Assembly: GCA_037501455.1 (NCBI GenBank) | Contig: CM074858.1 | Coordinates: 11,830,501-11,894,500 of the forward strand | Length of the DNA: 64,000 bases | Direction of reading: 5' to 3' | Source: Lantana camara | Taxonomy: Eukaryota > Streptophyta > Magnoliopsida > Lamiales > Verbenaceae | In this document: one piece after another, positions 22,670 through 34,330 of the stretch | How positions within the stretch are numbered: position 1 is the first letter of the stretch | Layout of the letters: every line of letters starts with the position of its first letter | Made by a program: the position numbers and the translations under genes | The notes under the pieces: model-generated | Seen by the model: the letters and a program-made list of their open reading frames with translations, nothing else | What the model was told of the DNA's origin: nothing | Database searches by the model: none

Positions 22670-23376
22670 CATAGTTCCCTAATACTCTCCCTCCCCCGGC
22701 GAATTGCGTACCAATACTTGCATACCAATTCTCAATACTTTTGCGCACCAATTCTCCATGGTACTCGAATTGGTACTCCAAACTAGACGTACCGATTTTT
22801 CTTCCAGCAAATCAAACTATTAGTAATTTTTAGAAAAAAATATATGTTTTTTGGTTTGTTATTAGTAGTTAGGATTACTTTTACACAGAGTTTAATCGAA
22901 TTCCTAAGATCTTTATTGATAATTATAGTCTATGATGCATGGATATGGACACGGCGACACGGACACGACGATACGGATTTTTTCTTGAATTTTCCACGTA
23001 AGGAGTGTCGGACACGGTGACCGACACGAGTGTCCGACACGACACGTCAAGGTAAAATGATATTTTTAGAAGCGTCCGTGCATCATAGATTATAGTTATA
23101 TTAGTTCAAGAAAAATACTTAATACAGTAATTAGTAAACAAGAATGTATATATACATATATATTTGTATATATTCCATCATATAATTTTCGTTTATATCT
23201 CTAATTTGGTGTATTTAGAGAACAAGAGTACCGATTAATCATTATGAACGTATCGCGTACCAAAATAACGTACCGATTAAGCCCACCCTCGACGTACTAA
23301 TACTTTAGCACACTAGCATATTGCGTACTCGTACCCGTACCGCGTACCGGAGAGTACCACGTATTAGGTAACTATG
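22670..23376. mobile_element. 707-bp non-autonomous hAT-like element, copy B
   Basis: Same length and 8-bp duplication (TGTAGGAA at 22662-22669 and 23377-23384) as copy A at 3307-4013. Inverted ends and GTACC-rich subterminal repeats are preserved. It was duplicated passively with block X. Confidence 0.85.
22929..23089. mobile_element. 161-bp inverted-repeat element nested in the hAT-like element, copy B
   Basis: TCTATGATGCATGGA ends with TTATAG flanks, as in 3566-3726. Identical nesting position shows it was present before block X was duplicated. Confidence 0.65.
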
Positions 23377-24006
23377 TGTAGGAACCGTGGGTGTTCTTCT
23401 TCAATGGCGGCTTGTGGTGGTTGCTCAAGGAAGACTGTTTTAAGAGACTGTTTGGGGAGGTGTTTTTCGCTAAACTCTGCTTCTAATGATGCCGTTTGGA
23501 ATTCGATCGCTTAACGCTCGAGGAAGTTGAGCCAGTGGAATTGCTTCGCGATAGTCGATAGAAGGGGCTACGGGCATAGAGTCCTCGCGCAGCCTTTACC
23601 GCAGTTTAAATGACCAGAATGGCGACGCTTTGCTCTGCTTTTCCTCGATTTGTGGATAATGGGTTGTTTTCTCGAGTTAAGAAGAGGAATGAGGAGGAAT
23701 GTAACATGGTTGTGGTCACGGTGGCAGCGAAGGCGGAGGAGGTAGTCTTCGCTTGATCTCGATGGGGAGGATTTTTCCGTCGAAGAAAAGCTCATCGGCG
23801 GAGGAGGAGTAATCCTGGTGGAAGCTTTCGTGGAAAACGACGGAGGAGGGAGAACGAAGGTACTTCTCAACTGGGACGTCGTCGTTTTGCGAGAGATCAT
23901 GCGAGAAAGAGATTCTAGGGCTCATCCCAGAGCTGGAAACCTCGATCGCCATTGATGAACTGCGAGGAAACTCAGTGAAAATGATGGAAACCCGTGGAAT
24001 GGATTC

Positions 24007-24218
24007 TGTAGAAGATTGAGAAATGTTAAGAAGGAACCTTATCAAGTTTGTTACAGGACTTATCTCAGAATCTGTTATAGGGCTTATCTTAGGAAAGCAT
24101 GTATTTAGGCGTTTGTTAAATCATTGTTGTAGATACGTTTTTGTACCATGTAACTATATATGTATTCCCTCTCTGCCTTCAATAATGAATGAAATATAGA
24201 GTTCCTTAATTCTCTATA
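24007..24218 (+). repeat. left LTR of the old Copia element
   Basis: Begins TGTAGAAGATTGAG and ends TTCTCTATA just before the primer site. The right partner is 31114-31320. The terminal dinucleotide is TA instead of the usual CA in both LTRs. Confidence 0.9.
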
Positions 24219-24296
24219 TGGTATCTAGAGCATCCGATTCCTGAAGAAAAGAAAAACACCCCTTTTTTTCTTACTTTCCTCTCCGATAACAGTATT

Positions 24297-26731
24297 ATGT
24301 CGGTCTCATCCAGCAACCAAACCTCCACCACAATTCCGGTTGAATCCACCCGGAATCTTACTCTGATCAATTCCTCCGGCGCCATCAAGCTCCACGCCAA
24401 TAACTACATGGCTTGGAAGCTTCATATGCAGGCCCTCCTTCGGGGGCACAACTTGTTCGGCTATGTCGATGGCTCCATCCCAGCGCCCACACCCCCGTGA
24501 CTGCCTCGGACACATCCAACTCCGAGAACCCCCAGCTCACCACCTGGCTCCAGCAAGACCAACTCATCCTCACTGCCATCGCCGGATCACTGCATCACTC
24601 CGTTGCTCCAGTAATACTCAGCGCCACCTCTTCCAAAGAGGTGTGGCATACTCTTGCCACTACGTTCACGAATGCCTCCCGCGGCCACATCAAACAACTT
24701 CGGGATGGCCTGAAACGGATAACCAAGGGGTCTAAAACTATCACTGAGTACATGACCCTAATCCGAACTAAACCTGACGAACTGAATTAGCTTGGTCATC
24801 CTCTCGGCCAAGAGGACATCACCAATATTGTTCTTGACGGTCTTGATGAATCTTATCGCTCAACCGTTATGCTGTGAATGCCAGAGAAACCCCCATCTCC
24901 TTTGCCGAACTACATGAAAAATTGCTGAACCGAGAACTATCCATTCACCAATCTACCTCAGTGGTCGCCTCCTTGCTGCCAATATCCGTTAATCTTGCCG
25001 GTGTCCAGCCCAGATCCAAACCGTGGCGTGCCTCCTCACCCATGGCACATCAACCTACCCAACAACGCCCATACCTCGGCACGTGTCAGCTCTGTGGCAT
25101 TCAAGGACATTCGGCATGTCGTTGTCCCCAATACCGCATTCTCCAACACCAGTCGCCCACTCAACCACCGGACAACAATCCTCCTAGCCAATACCATCAG
25201 CCACGCCGCAATCCATCCCAGCCTCACACTCCTTGGCAGCCTTGGGCTCACTACACCTCCGCTACGCCAACATCCTCCCCTCCCTCCTGGATGCTCGACA
25301 ACGGGGCATCTCACCACATCACGGCTGACTTGGACTCACTATCCCTTCGGACCCCCTATACGAACCAAGACAATGTGATGATTGGGGACGACACCAATCT
25401 GCCCATCACTCACTCAGGTCGTATTTCCTTACCCTCTCTTGACTCATCTATCGATCTTGACAATGTTCTGTGTGTTTCTTCAATTAACAAAAATCTGGTT
25501 TCTATCTCCCAACTCTGTGAATCTAATCGTGTTTCCGTTGAATTTACTCCCTCTGGTTTTCAGGTGAAGGATCTGGCGACGGGAGCTTCGGTCATGACGG
25601 GACAAGTAACTAATGGGGTGTATGAGTGGCCGACCCACCAATCCTCCCAGCCCAACTCTTCTGCTACTTCCGCCTCCTGTCTCAAAGTCTCTCATGTCGA
25701 CTGGCACAGCAGGCTGGGTCATCCCTCAGCTTCTATTCAGCATCATCTCCTCCACCACTATAATCTCAAAAACTCTGTCCCTCGCCCCAATAAAGATTGT
25801 AACTCCTGTCTTTGTAATAAGAGCCATAAGCTCCCCTTTCATGAGTCTTCAATAAAATCCAAATTTCCTCTACAAATTTTGTTCATTGATGTATGGACTT
25901 CTTTCGTTTACTCACACGATAATCATAAATATTATGTTATTTTCGTGGATCACTACACCAAATACATAAGGTTTTTCCCACTTACTAATACATCCCAAAT
26001 GTCTGCTGTCTTCAAAAGGTTCAAAGCACTCGTTGAGGCCAAATTCAATACAAAAATCACGACCTTATATTCTGACAATGGCGGTGAATTCACCACCCTC
26101 ACTCATTACCTCGCCGACAACGGCATCTCTCACCTCACCACCCCTCCCCACACACCCGAACACAATGGCTACTCCGAACGGCATCATCACCACATTGTTG
26201 AAACCGGTCTCACCCTCCTCCACCATGCGTCCATCCCGGTATCTTACTGGCCCTATGCCTTTGCCACCGCAGTTTATCTCATAAACAGGCTCCCCACCCC
26301 AAGTCTTGCTATGTCTTCACCATATCTCAAATTATTCGACACACCGCTAAACTATGAAAACCTCCGCAACTTCAGATGCCTCTGCTACCCATGGCTCCGC
26401 CCTTACTCCACCAATAAACTAAGCTCTCGCTCTCTTCCGTGTGTCTTCCTCGGTTATTCCCTCACACAAAGTGCGTATCTTTGCCTTGACATCGGCATAT
26501 CCCGCCTATATGTGTCTCGCCATGTTCGCTTTGTCTAGCATTCTTTCCCCTCTGCCGTCTCTCTCTCGTCACACTCGTCCTTTGATGACTAACCACCCTT
26601 ATCGGATTCGCCTTCCATGCAACCGCCCTTCACCTACATCCCAGCAGTGCTACCCCGTCATGCGCCGGACCGCTCGCTGCCGCCATCATCTTCACCGTCT
26701 CCATCTCCGTTGATTCAAAGTTCAGTGCCAT
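24297..26731 (+). pseudogene. Copia gag, protease and integrase region (broken)
   Basis: Gag starts at ATG 24297 (MSVSSSNQTSTT). A 2-bp insertion near 24490 shifts the frame, and TAG (24788-24790) follows. A third stretch from 24874 is open for 554 codons. It shows a zinc knuckle CQLCGIQGHSACRC (about 25089-25130), an aspartic protease site written WMLDNGASHHIT (usual DSGA/DTGA, here Asn in the middle), a GAG-pre-integrase LGHPS motif, and the integrase core with FIDVW, YSDNGGEF and HNGYSERHHHHIVE. A nonsense TAG ends it at 26538 where RFVEHSFP would be expected. The solo-LTR-like insertion follows at 26732. Confidence 0.88.
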
Positions 26732-29417
26732 TGTAGCACCCGAAGCGCAAAGATGCCACATCCCCGCACTATAGCTCAACTCACATATGAGATGGACGAC
26801 CCATACATGAACTAAACTATAGCGAACGAGAGACAATAAAAAAAAACAACACTAGCTAGGCGGGCTAACCCTCAATTATACAACAATGCATAACAAACGG
26901 AAGCATAACAATGTACATTCACTTCATGATCCCATTTTCTGTTTCATACTAACATGTCCCAAAACAATATTTCCATTTACATGCTCAAAATCTCAAGTAT
27001 AAATCATAATTTATACATAAGTGCCAAACATTTCTTAAGAGCTATAATGTACATAAACACGAGAAAGACAATGCTAGACTCAAAAGAAGTAAAACTTGAC
27101 TCTATCCCGCCTAGCACTCAATCTGCAATACCTGAAAATGTGAGGTGTCAGTCTATGAAAGACTGAGTGAGGGGTTATAATTTAAAAGCGCAAATACCAT
27201 GCAAATTGTAATCTCAGGTAAGATTTTTCATAAAACGATATTAATTATAAAATAATATAGTGCTCGCCCGAGATTACAAAAATTCCATTTTCAATTCAAT
27301 TATTTCAATACAATTCGATACAATCAATCAGTGGCCCGGCGAGTTAGGGCAAATCTCCAACCTTTCTCCGACAGTGTACAATAATTCAATTTTATCAATT
27401 GGGCGATCAAGCAATCAATTCGGTGCACAATTAGACAATTTCAATCAATCCATCCTTCTTCCTCCGGGTGATGGTGGGATTGCAAGGCCCCACCACCCAA
27501 TCAATCTGGGCATAGGGTTCATGAGTCCCTACGCCCGACGGGCTCCTTCCTCTACCAAACCTCCTGGTGGATTCAGGGGTGACCCCAACAATAAGTGAGG
27601 ATAGTGCAAGAGATCACCGTCGGCCCGATGCCTCCCCGGATTACTCAATACACTACCCTCAGGCCCAAAGTGAACATGCTTTACTTGCCAAAACAATCAA
27701 TCAATCAATTCAATATCAATAACAATTACTTGGTACAATATCAATCGATCAATGAAGTAACAATTCAATTTTCGGAAAACTATAGATATAATTATTTGTT
27801 TTGGTCCAAAATCACATAGGGTTGTAGGGTTCTTTTACAAATAGAAATAACCTCACCTGTGACGACCAAAACAAGGATATAACTACGATGCGTGCTCCTC
27901 GTCAACGAGAAGGAAATCTGTGCAATAAGGACAAGGGTTCGTGAGACACGACTCAAATGAACCACTTAAGACGCACAACAATGTCCTAATCAATATGTCA
28001 CGCAATACCAATCAAGCAATGTTAATTATGAGAATAATTATCACTAAAAAAAGTTTATAACTCATATAGGTCACATACGAGAGCCAAAGAAGTGAAAAGA
28101 ATGCAATATGAAAGGTTTTGGTGAAGTTTAGCAAAAACGGACAATTTTAGAAAATGTACATATTGAGGGAAAACTGGAATATCTTTAATTCTAGAAGTGT
28201 GAATTGAGTTTTATTTATTGGATATGAAACTAGACACAAGGACCTTTCTAACGCTATATGGCACGTTTTCTAATTCAAAGCGAGGTGAAAATGGCGTAGG
28301 TCCGAAATTGGGCAAAATGCAGATTCTGGCGGGGGTCGCGGGCGCGACCAAAATCCTTCACAAAATGGTCGCGGGCGTGACCAAGTGTTTTTCCGAATTT
28401 TTCATGCAATTTTTCCAAAAGTCGAAAGTTGGCCAAAATGGGGTAGCGAGCGCGACCAGTTTTATGCATATTTTTTGTCGCGGTCGCGACCTGCTTCGCA
28501 GCAGCAGCAAAACAGGGGGAAACAGGGCATTTCATGCCAAAAACCACAAAATTCATCAACCCATGCAATTCCACTCCATAACAAATATTGAAACACATCA
28601 AATATACACTATACTTCAGTTATTCATCATTCCAACCAAGAAATAGGCATCAAAGTGGCAAGAATTATCATGAAAACCCCATAATATACATATGCTTCCA
28701 ACCTTCCATGAAATTCCATATATTCATGCAAACTTCCATTCTAATCATCCTAATCATGCTCCTAACTCACATATTGCAAAAATTTATCAAATAATCCATG
28801 AACCCTACTTCTATGTAAATCAATAAATTTATCCAAGTTCATGTTATACCTTAAATTCAAACAAGAAATGAGATGAAGTGATGATGTTGATGCTCCAAAA
28901 TATGAAATTTCCCCTTGAAATTTAACTTGGAAATGATGAAATCTCCTTTGGTGCTTGAACCATGAGAATGGAGCAAAATATGTGTGTTTGTTTGTATGAT
29001 AATTGATGAATGAATGGAATATAGGAGATGACTTAGATATTTTACAAGTCTTCCACTAATATACATGAGTCATCTCATCTTGCATCTAAGTCCCCAAGTT
29101 TCTCAAGTCATGCAATCAAGTTTCATTCCTAACTAATTAGTCACTTTGGTCCAAGAATATATCATGCAATTTAATCCTTGAATTTAGAAGAATGATCACT
29201 TAAGGACAATTAGGTAATTAAATCACGTTCGACCCTTATTTCACATGCCAATTAAATGCAATTCACGTAATAATTCTCATATTGACAAGTATTTCAATTA
29301 AACATGTAGAAATATAATTCATATAAGTTTATATAAACATAATGCATATAATGTTATAAAATTATAAAGTAACATATAATATCACATAATGATTGAATGG
29401 AAAATCGGGGTGTTACA
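26732..29417. mobile_element. 2.7-kb solo-LTR-like insertion inside the Copia element
   Basis: Starts TGTAGCACCC and ends GGGTGTTACA, so the ends are TG...CA and inverted repeats of each other (TGTARCACCC). It is flanked by GCCAT (26727-26731) and ACCAT (29418-29422), a 5-bp duplication with one change. There is no gag or pol, no internal primer site, and only short spurious frames. The length and ends fit a solo LTR of a Gypsy element left by LTR-LTR recombination. A non-coding element cannot be excluded. Copia coding sequence resumes right after 29417. Confidence 0.75.
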
Positions 29418-31126
29418 ACCATCGTCATCCCTCGCACCTGATCCAATCAACCACTCCACAAATACTGCCACTCAACCCACTCACCTAATGATCACCCATG
29501 CCAAAAACAATATCCACAAACCTTCTTAAAAATTGAACCTCTCAACCCAAATGGTCCCAAGTTCTGAAATTGAGCCCAAAATCGTAACCCAAGCCATGCG
29601 CGACGGGCGTTGGCGTTCAGCAATGGCAACGGAGTATGACGCTCTGGTGAAAAATGGAACGTGGTCTCTAGTACCGGCCTCTGAGGCCTCCAATCTGGTT
29701 GGCTGCCAATGGGTTTTTCGTGTCAAAAGACTTGCTGATGGTTCAATTGATAAGTTTAAGGCGCGTCTCGTCGCCAAAGGTTTTCACCAATGTCCGAGGG
29801 TTGATTTTCAAGAAACTTTCAACCCCGTCATCAAACCCACCACTATCCGGGTGGTCCCTACTCTTGCAGTCACATGGGATTGGCCGATTCGCCAACTTGA
29901 CGTTAACAATGCCTTCCTTCAGGGCCACATCTCCGAATCTGTATATATGGCTCAACCTCCGGGTTTTGTTGACAAGGATATGCCGCATCACATTTGCAAG
30001 TTGCACAAAGCCATCTATGGTCTTAAACAGGCTCCGCGCACTTGGCAGTCTGAATTGCGCGGGTTCTTGCTCACTCAGGGGTTCGAAAACTCTCGTGCTG
30101 ACTCATCTCTTTTCACCATGCGCTCTAACTGCTTTGCTCTTTGTACTTGTATATGTTGATGACAACTTAGTTACAGGCCCTGACAAGGATGTGGTTTCCA
30201 GGTTCATCAACGCCTTATCAGCCAAGTTTTCTCTCAAGGACTTAGGGCCTCTTACCTATTTTTTGGGAGTAGAATGCATCCGTACCCCCGGTGGCCTCAT
30301 GTTATCTCAGTACAAATATATTCATGACTTGCTCAATCGAATGGAGATGGCAGGTTCGAATCCGGTAAGCACACCACTCTCCCCTGACATGGAGCTTCGC
30401 CTCGCTGCGGGCACATCTTTGCCCAATCCTGCAATATACCGTTCCATAGTTAGCGGGCTCCAATATCTCTCGCTGACCAGACCGGACATTGCCTTCTCTG
30501 TCAATAAACTCTCTCAATTCATGCATCGCCCGACTACATTGCATCTTCAGGCTGTCAAGAGACTGCTAAGATACCTCTGCGGAACTTCAGACTTTAGAGT
30601 GTTTCTCCGCCATGATAGCCCCCTGAATTTAACCGCTTTCTCCGATGCCGATTGGGCAGGGAACAAGGACGATTACTCCTCTACAAGTGGCCACATTGTT
30701 TACCTCGGCACAAACTCGATCTCCTGGAGCTCTAAGAAGCAACGCAGCATCGCTAGATCATCAACGGAGGCCGACTATCGTGCGGTTGCCTCCACCTCAG
30801 CAGAAGTCCGGTGGATATGCTCCCTTCTACCTGAGCTTGGCGTCCAATTAGCTCAGCCACCGACCATCCTCTGCGATAACATTGGTGCCACTCACCTGTG
30901 CTCAAACCCAGTCTTCCACTCTCGCATGAAACACATTGCCATTGACTTCCATTTTGTCTGGGAGCAGGTGCAATCCGGTGCCCTTTGCGTCCGTCACGTC
31001 TCCTCCCGTGACCAGCTAGCCGACACTTTCACCAAGGCTTTGCCCCAACAGCAGTTCCTGCGGTGCCGAGACAAGATTGGAGTTTCCCACAGAAGCTCCA
31101 TCTTGCGGGGGCGTGTAGAAGATTGA
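29418..31126 (+). pseudogene. Copia reverse transcriptase and RNase H region (broken)
   Basis: After a TAA near 29530 the frame from 29533 encodes the reverse transcriptase (KFKARLVAKGFHQCPRVDFQETFNPV, QLDVNNAFLQGHI, LHKAIYGLKQAPRTW). A single-base frameshift near 30130-30150 moves the reading to the next frame, which carries the catalytic LVYVDDNLVTG, then GLQYLSLTRPDIAF and the RNase H part (AFSDADWAGNKDD, SSTEADYRAVAS, FHSRMKHIAIDFHFV). The last stop at 31126 lies 13 bp inside the right LTR. Confidence 0.9.
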
Positions 31127-31320
31127 GCAATCTTAGGAAGGAACCTTATCAAGTTTGTTACAGGACTTATCTCAGAATCTGTTATAGGGCTTATCTTAGG
31201 AAAACATGTATTTAGGTGTTTGTTAAATCATTGTTGACGTTTCTGTACCATGTAACTATATATGTATTCCCTCTCTGCCTTCGATAATTAATGAAATACA
31301 GAGTTCCTTAATTCTCCATA
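31114..31320 (+). repeat. right LTR of the old Copia element
   Basis: TGTAGAAGATTGAGCAATC ... TTAATTCTCCATA, followed by the GATTC target duplication. Compared with the left LTR it has a small indel at about 31234 and scattered substitutions. Confidence 0.9.
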
Positions 31321-31325
31321 GATTC

Positions 31326-31932
31326 TTTGCATGGAAAGGTTTGATTAATTCCGGGGGGAAATAATGGAATTGTTGTAGTAAAGTGAGTGGAGAGGTGGAA
31401 CTGAGTAGATTTGGAGGGACTTTTGAAGACAATGAGAAATGGATATTTGTCAAAAGAGATGAAATGGAAATCTATGGAGATTATAAAAAAAAAATTAGAG
31501 GGAGATTAGTGCAAAGACTGAGTTCTTGTTGATCGAGGCGACAATACTTTTCCCAAAACAAATGGGTAGAGATTGTTGTTAATTACTTGTTGCATGGGTT
31601 ATTGTCAACGCTCATTGATGTAGACGTAAATTTTTAAAAGTAATCATAATGGTCATAATTTATGGACATGATAATATAAATATGGTTAGAGTTAACTAAA
31701 ATATAAAAAATCGAACTGAACCAATCGAACTCGTTTCGATTCAGTTTAAGTTAGGCTTTTTTAGTAATTAAGTTTTTTAGGTTTTTCAATTCGATCAACC
31801 CATTAAGCCAAAAATAATTTATCTCTATTTTTTTAAATTAATTCTATTTTTGTGAGACCGAATTTGAGACTTTTGCAAGATTCAATTTTCAAATTCTAAG
31901 TCCAACCCTAATCATCTCCCTCCATCTATAGC
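31326..31932. other. spacer; former 5' flank of the broken gene
   Basis: 31326 onward was next to the pseudogene start before Copia inserted. I see no exon. At about 31700-31780, AATCGAACTGAACCAATCGAACTC resembles sequence common near plant hAT ends, but I cannot define a terminus. Confidence 0.4.
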
Positions 31933-31940
31933 GTCGCCAC

Positions 31941-33116
31941 TAGGGATGGCAATTGGGCCGGGTCCGCCAGGTCTGGACCCGGACCCGACCCGCCAGACCC
32001 GCTTCAGACCCGCCCCATCGGGTCCCGGGTCGGGTCTGGACCCGGAAAAATGGACCCGCGAGTATCGGGTCCTTAACGGGTCTGGACCCGGACCCGGCCC
32101 AGACCCGGCCCTTAATTTTAAAAAAAAAAATTACATAATTTAATACACGTGGACTCATGGGCTGTAATGATTTGTTTTATACAATTGTATACATAGGCCA
32201 TGGCCCAACTAATGCGACTTACGACTATTGGGCTTATATTCTATTTACTTCCATTTCACATCTCATCAAATATATAGGGAAAAGGACCCTCTTCGATGAA
32301 TAAGCTAGTAACTAAACGTTAGTTTAATTAAAAAAAATTATATTTAAAATTTTAAAAATATATTTATTACATATGAATGAATTAATATATTTATTATTAT
32401 TAAAAAAAATTTACATATGGATGAATTAATATATTTATTATTGTCAAAAAAAAATTACATATGAATGAACTAATAATTTAGTATTCAAGTTTTTGAAAAC
32501 CCATCCATATTAGGGAGAATTTTGTACTTGACTAATTAGAATCGTCTCGAACAAGATTTTTTAAAAAAAAATGATAATGTTTTCTTTTTTAATTTACACA
32601 TATTTAAGTGAGATTCAAATTTGAATACCAAATTTTTTTTTTTTAACACACGTACATTCAAGTGGTATTCGAACCCGAGACCTTACCTTTAAAAATGAAC
32701 TTATTAATCACTTAAACCAACTCTATTGACAAATTCGAATTCCACTTAAATATATATAAATTAAAAACTCTATTGTAAAGAATGTCGGTTTCACTAGAAG
32801 CTCTAGCCATGTCAAGAGCCGATTATCTCCAAGTTGGCCTCGACAAAGATGAATATCCGTCCCAAAACATTACAAAAACGGGTTAAATGTATCAAAAATG
32901 AGTTAAACGGATTAAAAATGGATTAATTAGATAAAAAAAGAGTTAAACAAACCAAAAATTAATAAACGGGTCTCACGGGTCCGGATTCGGACCCGGGTCC
33001 AACGGGTCCAATATTGGACCCGCCGGGTCCAACGGGTCTGGACCGAGTCTGGACCCGTGACGGGGCGGGTCTGGACCCGCCGGGTCTGGCCCGGACCCGG
33101 CCCGTTGCCATCCCTA
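31941..33116. mobile_element. 1176-bp non-autonomous hAT element
   Basis: The perfect terminal inverted repeat TAGGGATGGCAA is at the left and its complement TTGCCATCCCTA at the right. The 8-bp target duplication GTCGCCAC lies at 31933-31940 and 33117-33124. Both subterminal regions (about 31955-32110 and 32965-33105) are packed with GGGTCTGGACCCGG / GGGTCC motifs in both orientations. The middle is AT-rich, with a short tandem repeat of ACATATGAATGAATTAATA type near 32370-32475. There is no transposase frame. TIR and 8-bp duplication together are diagnostic of hAT. Confidence 0.93.
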
Positions 33117-33289
33117 GTCGCCACCCACCCTCACTCCCACTTCATCACCATCATGGCATCAGTGCGAATAGGCACGGGCGCCTCCCTTATCTGCCGCACA
33201 GGCACAATCCCTTCTTCGACACAAGCACACAACGGCACAAGCATAAGCGATCTTTCACAAGATTATCAATTTCCATTTTTTTTTTTGGA

Positions 33290-33633
33290 TAGGCCCCGCC
33301 AGAAATTTTTTTCCGATATTGTTATTGTTTATTTAGGAAGCATCCATGGTGGAGATTAACTTCCAAAAAAAATAATATTACATAACTAATGCTTCCTTAT
33401 AATAATTTTTTTAAATGAAACCGATGGAATATACAGTCGTTTTTTTTTTTTTTTTTTACTTTATAAAAACAGATGAGATTCTTGTCGGAATCTTTTAATT
33501 TTTAATTTTTTTAAAAAAAATATGAAAAAACATCGGAATATCGTCAGATTTTTCTCTGAATTTCTGACGGCACTCCGACGAAAGCACACTCGTTGGAATT
33601 TTTTGTCAGAAATCACAGGATTTTCTTGTAGTG
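33290..33633. mobile_element. CACTA-type right end, element truncated
   Basis: The sequence ends GATTTTCTTGTAGTG at 33633, the complement of CACTACAAGAAAATC, the terminal repeat typical of plant CACTA elements. Upstream are repeated CCGACGA / TCGTCGGAAT-type motifs. I find no matching left CACTACAAG end in the window, so the left limit is a guess. Confidence 0.5.
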
Positions 33634-33639
33634 AAAATT

Positions 33640-33806
33640 CGATTTTCGACCAAAACTAAAAATCGAACATATTTTCTTTTGGTTAAAACCATATTAAACC
33701 ATATAAAATAGAGTTCAGTTTCAGTTTGGATTTTAGAAAATTGAAATTATCGGTTAGCCGAGCTGAATTTTCGATTCTGCCAAAATTCGCCGAACGAACA
33801 CCCCTA
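33640..33806. mobile_element. hAT-like right-end fragment
   Basis: Ends CCGAACGAACACCCCTA, the complement of TAGGGGTGTTCG..., a common plant hAT terminus, preceded by TCGGTTAGCCGAGC-type sequence. No left end or target duplication was found, so this is a low-confidence remnant. Confidence 0.35.
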
Positions 33807-34330
33807 CATATGGCAACATGTAGTTTTAAAGAAATTTAAGAGACAATACAAATTCGACATGGTTATACTATGAATAAATATACTTTACAAGTATTAATTT
33901 ATGTAACACACAATATTTATAAGAGTATTTAATATTACAACTAAAAAAAGAGCAAAACATCTATTTCCAATTGAACATTCAATGTCATATAAAAACTTTA
34001 CATAACTTACATTAATTTTATTCAGTTACACGTTTTCAAACAAAGAAGTGCAGAAACCACCACGCTTGCGTCCCTAAAGCCCCGCCACTAAACGACTGAC
34101 CGTTGCAATATATTCAAATTTTCATTGCAAACATCTCCAGTACCCACCAATTTCCCCCGTTAAATCTCTCTAAGACTTCTCGTCTCCCTTTTCTGTTGCA
34201 AAAGAATAAAATTTCAAGATAGCATAAAACAAACAAAAACGAGAATTTGGGCGCTTCTGTAAACAGAGGATAGAAGTGAACAGGAAGAGAAATTTCTGAC
34301 TGCTCCTGTTTCTCTTGACAGGATCACATC

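Larger units (their letters stand above)
22557..23952 (-). pseudogene. broken plant gene of the SSADELF / PANLFGLGS type, copy B
   Basis: Same content and lesions as 3194-4589: start ATG at 23952 (MAIEVSSSGMSPRIS), SSADELFFDGKILPIEIK, frame breaks after the proline run, and the PANLFGLGS C-terminus near 22600-22655. The same 707-bp insertion and the same Copia LTR lie 5' of the ATG. Shared lesions show the gene was dead before duplication. The 5' flank of the original gene should lie beyond the Copia element, from 31321 on. Confidence 0.75.
21852..25238. repeat. duplicated block X, copy B
   Basis: Near-identical to 2489-5873. Here the Copia element continues intact across 25238 to its right LTR at 31320, so the right edge of this copy is the original arrangement. 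The left edge at 21852 is a novel joint with block Y. Confidence 0.93.
24007..31320 (+). mobile_element. complete but inactive Copia element with a nested insertion
   Basis: Left LTR 24007-24218 (212 bp), right LTR 31114-31320 (207 bp). The 5-bp target duplication GATTC lies at 24002-24006 and 31321-31325. The primer site TGGTATCTAGAGC (24219-24231) directly follows the left LTR. Without the 2686-bp insertion at 26732-29417 the element is about 4.6 kb. Short LTRs and this size fit compact plant Copia lineages such as Ale, but the assignment is tentative. The LTRs differ by several substitutions and a small indel (TTGTAGATACGTTTTTG against TTGACGTTTCTG), and the coding region is broken, so it is an old insertion. 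Confidence 0.92.

Noticed and set aside
27260..28794. Open frames inside the solo-LTR-like insertion
   Set aside because: Low-complexity Gln/Asn/Ile-rich or repeat-derived translations in an element with LTR-type ends; no domain seen.
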